A program made the position numbers and the translations under genes. Under the pieces are notes generated by a model. The model saw only the letters and a program-made list of their open reading frames with translations, did no database searches and was not told the origin of the DNA. A stretch of 64,000 bases of DNA, from contig NC_087079.1 in the NCBI RefSeq assembly GCF_026151205.1, forward strand, positions 16,734,945-16,798,944, in the 5' to 3' direction. Position 1 is the stretch's first letter. Each line of letters opens with the position of its first letter. Shown one piece after another: positions 25,409 to 34,200 of the stretch. The DNA comes from Bolinopsis microptera. Lineage: Eukaryota > Ctenophora > Tentaculata > Lobata > Bolinopsidae.

Positions 25409-25852
25409 TCAATAGTAGCCTAGATAAAAGAACCGTGGCTCAGACTCTTCCCAAGCAACAAGCAATGGTAACGGTTCCTCCTGGCTCCCCTCTGACTCCA
25501 CTGGTGGTAGGTCCTCCCCAAGGATTATAACTTCAAGATCCTCTTCCAGTTCCGCGAAGTCACAATCTTGATCTTTCCATGTTTCAGATGATGTCGACTG
25601 AAGTTTTGATGGGTTAGAAAATTCTTTTTCTTCCTCGTCGACATCAGGCTTAAACAAGTCGAAAATATCTGTAAACTTGTCCGGATTATACTTCTCTGGT
25701 TGAGGTATGCTGATGCAGCCCATTGCTTGGTAGAACCTGAGGAACCAAGACGGCTGATAGTAGTCTGGGTCGTAAATGTACACTCTGTCTCGATTCTGCT
25801 TACTGCGGAAGAAAGACTTAAACTTAGATTTCACAGATTTGAAACTTGGCAT
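25409..25852 (-). CDS. Unknown 147-aa protein, left palindrome copy
   Basis: I chose the ATG at 25852 (MPSFKSVKSKF); the frame extends upstream but without an ATG. Residues 1-25 are strongly basic (KSVKSKFKSFFRSKQNRDR). Residues about 25-50 are aromatic-rich (YIYDPDYYQPSWFLRFYQ). The rest is acidic (DVDEEEKE, AELEEDLEVI, ESEGSQEEP), and it ends PRFFYLGYY. No signal peptide, TM segment or known domain is visible. The divergent partner at 26381-26824 differs at two residues (F/Y after EEEKE; K/E after SSETW). A TATA-like box lies at 25929-25936, about 80 bases upstream. Retention of the ORF in both arms suggests a functional gene, or a very young duplication. Family unknown. Confidence 0.55.
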   Translation of the reverse strand: MPSFKSVKSKFKSFFRSKQNRDRVYIYDPDYYQPSWFLRFYQAMGCISIPQPEKYNPDKFTDIFDLFKPDVDEEEKEFSNPSKLQSTSSETWKDQDCDFAELEEDLEVIILGEDLPPVESEGSQEEPLPLLVAWEESEPRFFYLGYY

Positions 25853-25928
25853 ATCGTAAACGAATGTATTGAACAGTTCTAACAGATAGCAAGTGAAATT
25901 AAAAGGAATGAAAAAGCGAACGTGCACC

Positions 25929-25936
25929 TATAAATA
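25929..25936 (-). promoter_or_regulatory. TATA-like box of left-arm gene
   Basis: TATTTATA on the minus strand, about 80 bases upstream of the ATG at 25852; mirrored at 26297-26304. Confidence 0.35.
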
Positions 25937-26296
25937 TGGTGACTCCTTTATCAAATCCTTTTTTCAAACGGTGAAATAAACATGTGTGGCTGAATTTTAG
26001 CAATGTGCGCGGCTCACGCGGCTTACACATATCAGTATCACTATCAGTGCAGTATCAGCCACATATGTTTATTTCACCGTAATTGAGAATACTATCAAAC
26101 TATACAGTGTACTTGGGCACAGAATGCTCACATTCAATGAACATATTGTACCCTTTGAGTTTAGTGCATTTGGCATTGTGCATTATTTTCAGAATCTGTA
26201 AAAGAATTGACCCGCGTAAGCCGCGCACATGGCTAAATTTCAGCCACACATGTTTATTTCACCGTTTGAAAAAAGGATTTGATAAAGGAGTCACCA

Positions 26297-26304
26297 TATT
26301 TATA
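26297..26304 (+). promoter_or_regulatory. TATA-like box of right-arm gene
   Basis: TATTTATA about 80 bases upstream of the ATG at 26381. The two mirrored boxes face outward from the spacer, consistent with divergent transcription. Confidence 0.35.
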
Positions 26305-26380
26305 GGTGCACGTTCGCTTTTTCATTCCTTTTAATTTCACTTGCTATCTGTTAGAACTGTTCAATACATTCGTTTACGAT

Positions 26381-26824
26381 ATGCCAAGTTTCAAATCTGT
26401 GAAATCTAAGTTTAAGTCTTTCTTCCGCAGTAAGCAGAATCGAGACAGAGTGTACATTTACGACCCAGACTACTATCAGCCGTCTTGGTTCCTCAGGTTC
26501 TACCAAGCAATGGGCTGCATCAGCATACCTCAACCAGAGAAGTATAATCCGGACAAGTTTACAGATATTTTCGACTTGTTTAAGCCTGATGTCGACGAGG
26601 AAGAAAAAGAATATTCTAACCCATCAAAACTTCAGTCGACATCATCTGAAACATGGGAAGATCAAGATTGTGACTTCGCGGAACTGGAAGAGGATCTTGA
26701 AGTTATAATCCTTGGGGAGGACCTACCACCAGTGGAGTCAGAGGGGAGCCAGGAGGAACCGTTACCATTGCTTGTTGCTTGGGAAGAGTCTGAGCCACGG
26801 TTCTTTTATCTAGGCTACTATTAA
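26381..26824 (+). CDS. Unknown 147-aa protein, right palindrome copy
   Basis: Nearly identical to the gene at 25409-25852, in divergent orientation. It starts at ATG 26381 and stops in TAA at 26824. The composition is the same: basic N-terminus, aromatic block, acidic C-terminal half. Only two amino-acid differences from the partner were seen, both single-base changes. The region between the two start codons (about 530 bases) would hold both promoters. No homologous family is recognised. The main alternative is that it is a coding remnant of an unknown mobile element. Confidence 0.55.
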   Translation: MPSFKSVKSKFKSFFRSKQNRDRVYIYDPDYYQPSWFLRFYQAMGCISIPQPEKYNPDKFTDIFDLFKPDVDEEEKEYSNPSKLQSTSSETWEDQDCDFAELEEDLEVIILGEDLPPVESEGSQEEPLPLLVAWEESEPRFFYLGYY

Positions 26825-27187
26825 CAGTTTTTGTAACTGGATCAATTTGATGTTCCGTCAACAATTTCTAGTTTTCAATAATTTAACGATTTCAGTTTTT
26901 GGGAATAGGGATGGTTTTTGGGTAAGAGGGAGGGTAATCTATTTCTTTCAGAACGACGTTACACTGGCCGCGGTTACAGTTACAAAGCTTGACCTCAAGA
27001 GAACACGGTAAAGTTATAAGAAGACTTAACGGGTAATCTCAGATCAGGTAATTAAGATTTCAGCCGGCTTTTCAGTTTGATGATAGATTCACATTTACAT
27101 TTGTTCTTTTCAACTTACCCCACTTATTACAGGTAAGAAGAGTTACAGCTAGTCGAGCTGTCAAGGAGATACCAATTCGACTTAGTC

Positions 27188-27334
27188 ATGGTCAGTGAAC
27201 AGCTGGGAGTGAAGTTCCGAACACAAAGATTTCGCCCAAGAGAAGCAAAAAGATTTCAGCCAAGCAAGAGATTTCGCCCAAGAGAAGCAAGAAGATGTCA
27301 TTGTGACGCAGATGAAGACAAGCGATTGATTTAA
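27188..27334 (+). CDS. Small ORF, right-arm copy (48 aa), function unknown
   Basis: Identical in sequence to 24899-25045. Starts MVSEQLGVKF. Arg/Lys-flanked repeats (RFRPREAK, RFQPSK, RFRPREARR) recall processing sites in peptide precursors, but there is no signal peptide, so this is only a resemblance. Confidence 0.2.
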   Translation: MVSEQLGVKFRTQRFRPREAKRFQPSKRFRPREARRCHCDADEDKRLI

Positions 27335-27560
27335 TTTTATGTATTCATTTGGTTTACGTTGCTTATCTTTATTCCTTTTTTAGAAATCAGCAACGTCAAT
27401 CAAATTATTAACTTACAAAATTTCTTAAAATTTACTTTTCCAAGAACGAAATATTTGTGTATTACCTGCTTACAATCTCTAATAGTAATATATTATAGTC
27501 TACTGTTAAGACTCTACAGAATTAATTATAATTACGATTAGCTCTCATTGAGGCACACTG

Positions 27561-27975
27561 GTAAAGTACGCTTCTAATGATGTCAGTTTCAATTTCAGCT
27601 GCAAACTGTGTTAATTGTGGTCGGGGTGGCACACAGCCACAGGATTGATGCACATGGAATAAAATTAAGAATACTATCAAAGTCAAACTACACAATGTAC
27701 TTTTGAAAGAGAATAACAAGCTCAAAAACGCTACTGACGTATTTCTCCATAAAATTAAAAAGCACAATAGCGTGAGAAGCTTTTGTCGAGGTTGACGGAT
27801 GTTACTCGTCTAAATTTCTTCGAAGTAGCGCGCGCCGCTTTCTTCTCGACGGCAAGTGCTAGTGCTACGAAGTAGCGCGCGCCGGGCCAGACCATTAACA
27901 ATGGTCAATTGTCGAGGTGCCTCTAAAGTGATCTTAAACGATTCCCCGTTCAATTTTGGTCGAAGAACGCCAACT
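27561..27975. other. Short gap with GC-rich repeat
   Basis: No gene. CGAAGTAGCGCGCGCCG occurs twice (about 27820-27840 and 27868-27887), resembling GC-rich patches near 19.5 kb and 54.2 kb. Confidence 0.4.
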
Positions 27976-28852
27976 AGTGATTTTAGTAAGGCTTTTGACA
28001 CAGTCCCCCACTTTAGACTTCTATCTAAATTGGAGGGGTTTGGGGTCAAGGGAAAAGTTGTAGATGTTATAAAAGACTTTCTGACAGACAGCTAACCATG
28101 AGGGTTTGTGTAGAAGGACAATGGTCTGAGGTGTAACACGTGTTTATCTGGTGTTCCCCAGGGGTCAGTATTGTGTACTTTGCTATTTATTCTTTATATA
28201 AACGATTTACCTGACATTGTTAAAAATAAGATTAAATTATTTGCAGATGATCTCAAGTTATGCAGCTAACTATAGAAATAGAAGTGAATCTGATGACATT
28301 TTAGAACTCGAAATTTTGGAGAGTATTTGGCACTTAAACTTCAATCCTGCCAAGTGTAAAGTAGTTCATATTAATCTGAATAATAATCCTAACTTAAACT
28401 ATATTGTAAATGGAGTAGAACTAGAAGTATCTGCAAAGGAAAAAGATTTGGGGGTTATTACCCATAGCTCCTTGCTTTGGAATGAACAGATAAAAGCTTG
28501 TATTTCTAAAGCAAATCGTATGATCTGCTGGATTGTAAGGAACTTAGTTATTAGAGAAAAGGTTGTAATGATAGCTATTTATAAAGCTTTGATAAGACCT
28601 CATCTTGAGTTTACCCGCCTTATTGATGAGGTGGGTACTCTTCCATACAGCCGTAGACTGGATATCCTCAATGGCAGAGCGGCGAATACGTGTGACCTTA
28701 TTGAAGCTTTTAAAGTAACTAGTAGTTTGACTGAATATGGATCGGGTTTGTTCAGAATGAGCAGATCTGGTCTTAATCTTGTTTCAACCAATAGATGTAG
28801 TAAGAGTGTAACTAAAGTCAAGAATCTCCCGTCTTCTTTTCTTCCGGAGCGA
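27976..28852 (+). pseudogene. Dead LINE reverse transcriptase fragment (CR1/Jockey-like)
   Basis: RT motifs appear in order in different frames: DFSKAFDTVPH with GKVVDVIKDFLTD; SGVPQGSVL with LFILYINDLP; the catalytic FADDLKL; then NPAKCKVVHI, EKDLGVI and a C-terminal LPSSFLPERI. These are the hallmarks of a CR1/Jockey-type non-LTR RT and its thumb/connector. Stops and frameshifts near 28094, 28135 and 28266, plus an internal deletion near 28612, show that it is inactive. The 5' part (endonuclease, ORF1) is missing, as in 5'-truncated copies. A MITE lies directly at the 3' end. Confidence 0.88.
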
Positions 28853-29460
28853 ATCACCCTGATTTTTTGTGAAACTTGGTTTCGAGATAGCCAATTGACC
28901 AACAAACTAAGACCGGATACCGAACTTTTGAGGGGATCCCGGACCCCAACCGCCAAACGGTGCCCGCGGGGCAACCACGCCCATATTTGGTCCAAATTAG
29001 GCCCAATTTAGCCAAATACCCGCAACATGCCCAAAACTCAGGTTTTAGGTGCAAAAAATGACTGAGTTATACTTATGAGCTAAAAACTATATGACTATAT
29101 TTAGGCATATGTACCAAATTTGATCGATTTTGGCCCATAAATTGGTCTACTTTTGAATGAAACCAACTTTATACTTTTGTATAAACGGTAAGCCTAAACT
29201 ACACATTCTCTACGATTATCAGCTCAAGATCTACCTAACTGTGGATTCTGTGTTCAAATAATCGTAAAAATCTGGGTTTTGGGCATGTTGAGGGTATTTG
29301 GCTAAATTGGGCCTAATTTAGACCAAATATGGGCGTGGCTGCCCCGCGGGCACCGTTTGGCGGTTGGGGTCCGGGACCCCCTCAAAATTTCGGTCACCGG
29401 TCTTAGTTTGTTGATCAACTGCTATCTCGAAACCAAGTTTCACAAAAAATCAGGGCGAAC
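28853..29460. mobile_element. MITE with about 190-bp inverted arms
   Basis: The left arm (about 28853-29045) and right arm (about 29265-29460) are inverted copies sharing CCCTGATTTTTTGTGAAAC, the GGACCCCAACCGCCAAACGG block and CCCATATTTGGTC. The interior has no ORF. It starts where the RT fragment's conserved LPSSFLPER ends, suggesting insertion into the LINE tail. A poly-C run follows (29461-29478). TSD not identified. Confidence 0.7.
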
Positions 29461-29478
29461 CCCCCCCCCCCCCCCCCT

Positions 29479-30890
29479 TCTATTTAGTGCAATGATATTT
29501 TGTAGACACTTGTGATGATGTTACTTACTAGTGCACAACCAAGGAAGTTATAGACATATGTCATACGTATCAAATTGGATATGTGATGTGCTTTTGGCGG
29601 AGATATAACTTGCGCCCTTTTTTAGACCTCACCCCACGTAAACCAACATTGGCTTACATGTTGTGAATTATACCATAGTTAAAAATAGGATAAGCGATAA
29701 GAAAGCACCTTAAATTACTCTCAGCCCTCAATTAAGACACCCTGTTTGAGGAATAAATTGAGTCAAAGATTTGAGTTAAAGTGCTAGTTATGAACAATAT
29801 TGTGATATTTTAACATTGTGTTTCTTTCTTCAGTTTTAACTTTTAATGCCCTTGAATGGTATACGAAACATACTTCCTCCCTTAGTTCTTGGCCAAATAA
29901 AAACTCCTGATTCCAAAATATAGCCGAGCACAGATTGATCAATCTAATCGACGTTAATTTAGTCTACAACATGAATGACTTACAATATCGCTACGTGTAC
30001 GGCGTCAGGCTTTTTATCGACTGCCCGGTCTCCTCGATACTACTGATCAGTAATTGGACACAATTAGTACGGAAAAAGTTATCTACCAACATCCGTTTAG
30101 TATTGAATGGATCAATTATTGTATATCGATCACGCGCGTAGATAGCGTAGTAAACGTACGTGCGCGCCGTTGTATTTAAGAAAAATACTATCGCGTCAGA
30201 GCTTAAAATTCAAAGAAGACCCTTTATAAATTGTGCCCCATTAATGTCCCTAACACACTAAGCAAGACTAAAGAATGAAAATGGGCTGGAACTTGGAAGA
30301 AAACCAACCATAATTTACTTTAATATCGTTACCTTGAGATAACTTCATATTCTGGAATTTAGCAAGCAAAATTTTACCATATATTGGCATATTCCTGGTT
30401 CATTAAAATAATACACCATCTAACCCACTCAATAAGTTATATCTTACAATCTAATACAAGGGAATAATATTTATAAAATTTTAACTGGTCAAAGTATCAA
30501 ACTAACTAAATTTGCCTTCTTGGTACGGAGGATTTTTCGACAAAACTATTTCTGTGATAAAGATAAAGCAAAAGCAAAAGTAAAGTAACCTCAAGAAGCT
30601 CCACAGTCTCTTTGGAAATGAAAAAAATAACGACTGTATTTAATCTGACATAGAGTTAAGAACCGAAGAAAAGTACGAAACTTAACAAAATAAGATCTCG
30701 TAAACAACCAAGAAAATTAAAAAAGAAGTATATAAAACTGGTCAAGACCTTAAAGACAGATCAAAATACAAAATTCAGTAAATAAGAGTTTTACTGAAGT
30801 AACGTTGACCAATTAAATGGTTTAAATTTTAAACTGTAACATGATAGCAAGTGTTGGACAGAAAGTGGCAACCAATCTTATTTTATTCAT
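29479..30890. other. AT-rich stretch, nothing recognised
   Basis: No gene or clear repeat. It lies downstream of the MAP2K gene end. Confidence 0.4.
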
Positions 30891-31113
30891 GACCCTGACC
30901 CTGACCCTGACCCTGACCCTGACCCTGACCCTGACCCTGACCCTGACCCTGACCCTGACCCTGACCCTGACCCTGACCCTGACCCTGACCCTGACCCTGA
31001 CCCTGACCCTGACCCTGACCCTGACCCTGACCCTGACCCTGACCCTGACCCTGACCCTGACCCTGACCCTGACCCTGACCCTGACCCTGACCCTGACCCT
31101 GACCCTGACCCTG
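30891..31113. repeat. Hexamer array (CCCTGA)n, about 37 copies
   Basis: A perfect GACCCT/TCAGGG array. It resembles telomere-type repeats but differs from TTAGGG. It lies about 105 bases beyond the MAP2K stop codon. Both strands are open, giving dipeptide-repeat ORFs that are artefacts. Confidence 0.97.
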
Positions 31114-31217
31114 GTTATTAAGCGTAGGGATCTGCCACCACTCACTTGCTCAGATTAAAAGCAGTTACAATCACTTGCAAAACAGTGTCACAAGAAGTCA
31201 GTGAAGGTCACCACTTC

Positions 31218-34200
31218 CTATTTACAAAGCAAGTTGTTTGCCCGGCACCAATTCAACATTGACTCGTTGGTAGGTATTCTGGCAAGGAACCGGTGGTTTT
31301 CACCCAGCTTAATACGATCTGATGCGTTCCTCTGCAAACAACGCTCGATGAAATCTCTGATGTGATCACTGAATCCTGGACCTGAAAGCAAATGTTAGTT
31401 ATCCAATACTGGCAAAGTATCTATATTTATATCAAGTGCGACGCGATGATTCATTTCAAATTTTAGAAGAAACCATGACAATTTTGATTAACCTTGAAAA
31501 AAAGATTGTGCATTTAAATATTTGGGCGGAGACCAAAATCCTTGGAGCACATACTTTTGGAACTACGGGGGAACTACACATGTTGTATCTAAATCTTTTC
31601 AAACAATACATAATTATACAGAATTGAATGCTTCTAAATAAACCCAGATATAAAAAACGATGTGCCACACCCGAAAGTGTCACCTTTACTTCTCCTTAAT
31701 GTCTCCTTAACGTCTCCTTAACGTCTCCTTAATGTCTCCTTAACGTCTCCTTAACGTCTCCTTAACGTCCCCTTAACGTCTCCTTAGTACGACTCGTTGT
31801 GGTACGAATAAAATGTAAGTTACACAAACCTGTAAGTCGTGGGGGAGGTTGTTCGACAATAACCACCAGGATATCCAGCTCAATAAGATCGCCGTTATCT
31901 CTAACCGCTTGTGATAATATAGGGTGCTCACCAGTTGCTGAGGAACACACGAATTAATTATTTAATTTCTCAATTAATTATTTAATTTCTCAATTAAGGG
32001 GGCAGGGGGGGGTCTTCATGGAAATTTTCTCAAAATCGACTTTTTAGTTGTTTCTGATAGAGGGGAGTGATATCTATCAGATGCTTTTAGTCCAATAGAA
32101 AAATATTGTTCCTAGCCGAAATTATTGCCGGTCAAAGGTCAGCGCTTGTGTGTAATTGTATTGCGCGAGCGATTTTCAATCGCGTGCCCTGAAAATCGAG
32201 TCTAAAAATCTATCTTCTCCTACATTTTTTGATCAATCACCCTCAAACTTTCAGGATATGTTCTAAGGATCATTTAGAAGAGATTGTCCAGGCAAAATTT
32301 CGAGATAGGCCTTTAAACATTTTTTATTCGATTTTAAAAATCTTGGACCTGGTTTTTTGACGATTTTTCGAGGTCCAAGATTTTTAAAATCGAATAAAAA
32401 ATGTTTAAAGGCCTATCTCGAAATTTTGCCTGGACAATCTCTTCTAAATGATCCTTAGAACATATCCTGAAAGTTTGAGGGTGATTGCTCAAAAAATGTA
32501 GGAGAAGATAGATTTTTAGACTCGATTTTCAGGGCACGCGATTGAAAATCGCTCGCGCAATACAATAACACACAAGCGCTGACCTTTGACCGGCGATAAT
32601 TTCGGCTAGGAACAATATTTTTCTATCGGACTAAAAGCATCTGATAGATATCACTCCCCTCTATCAGAAACAACTAAAAAGTCGATTTTGAGAAAATTTC
32701 CATGAAGACCCCCCCCTGCCCCCTTAATTATGTTATTTCTCAATTGATTATGTAATTTCTCAATTGATTATGTAATTTCTCAATTGATTATGTAATTTCT
32801 CGACTGATTATGTAATTTCTCAATACCTCAACACAGTTGCGAAATGATGGTATTTAAATTCAGTTGCGGTATGTGAAAGGGTGATTCCGTTAAATTACCT
32901 TAGTTCCCAAAAATTTGTGTGCCATTATATTGAGCACAATTTATTTGAGCCCGAAAAATTTGGGCAGAAAATTTGAACTCATTTGGGCGACCGAAAATTT
33001 GGGCACAAATTCTTCGAAAAATGAACGATTTTCCACTAAAATTTCAGTTAGATATTTGCCTTAGTTCATTATTATTCCTTATTATTCCAGTCATTTTGCT
33101 TTCAATTTTAAGCATGTAGTGGTAGTCTGAGTTGTTTCAAATTATGAAATTTACGATCTGCCCAGTAACTACTAAAAAATACTGTGATGATGGCACAGTA
33201 CAAAATGATAGATATCAATAGTGATATTTGTCCGAATCGGTAGTTTTCACCCACTTACATCAGATTATCGTTTCCTTTCAAACAACATTATGAACTCCAT
33301 GATGTGTCACTGAAGTTGGACTGAAAGAAATGTTTAGTTATCCAATGCTGGCAAAAGTAATACGTTATTTTATCAGTGCGATGATTCATTTCAAATTTTA
33401 GAAGAAATGATGACAATTTTGATTGACCTTGAAAAAAGATTGTATTAATGCATTTAAATATTTGGGCGAAGACCAAAATCCTTGGAGCACATACTTTTGG
33501 AACTACGGGGGAACTACAAATTTTGTATCTAAATCTTTTCAAACAATACATAATTATACAGAATTGAATACTTCTAAATAAACCCAGATATAAAAAAACG
33601 ATGTGCCACACCCGAAAGTGTCACCTTTACGTCTCCTTAACGTCTCCTTGACGTCTCCTTAACGTCTCCTTAATGTCTCCTTAACGTCTCCTTAATTTCT
33701 CCTTAGTATGACTCCTTTACGTCTCCTTAATGTCTCCTTAATGTCTCCTTAACGTCTCCTTAATTTCTCCTTAGTATGACTCCTTTACGTCTCCTTAATG
33801 TCTCCTTAATGTCTCCTTAATGTCTCCTTAACGTCTCCTTAATGTCTCCTTAATGTCTCCTTAATTTCTCCTTAGTATGACTCCTTTACGTCTCCTTAAT
33901 GTCTCCTTAACGCCTCCTTAACGTCTCCTTAATGTCTCCTTAAAGTCTCCTTAGTATGACTCGTTGTGGTACGAATAAAATGTAAAACACAAACCTGTAA
34001 GTCGTGGGGGAGGTTGTTCGACAATAACCACCAGGATATCCAGCTCAATAAGATCGCCGTTATCTCTAACCGCTTGTGATAATATAGGGTGCTCACCCGT
34101 TGCTGAGGAACACACCAATTAATTATGTAATTTCTCAATTAATTATGTAATTTCTCAATTAATTATTTAATTTCTCAATTTATTATTTAATTTCTCAATT

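Larger units (their letters stand above)
24700..27560. repeat. 2.9 kb palindrome, about 1.33 kb arms, about 180-bp spacer
   Basis: The left arm (about 24700-26035) and right arm (about 26216-27560) are reverse complements with very few mismatches; similarity fades at the outer edges (about 24700-24780 and 27480-27560). Each arm holds the same 147-codon gene, a TATA-like box and a 49-codon downstream ORF. Only two base differences were noticed in the 444-base coding sequences. Such identity implies recent inverted duplication or ongoing arm-to-arm gene conversion. No transposon termini or TSD were found. Confidence 0.92.

Noticed and set aside
25853-25927. Longer 172-codon version of the palindrome gene
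   Set aside because: The extra 25 codons begin at GTG, not ATG; the first ATG gives 147 aa.
28600-28995. 131-codon minus-strand ORF
   Set aside because: It is antisense to the reverse-transcriptase fragment.
30822-31158. ORFs of alternating Thr-Leu and Arg-Val
   Set aside because: Direct translation of the (CCCTGA)n hexamer on both strands.
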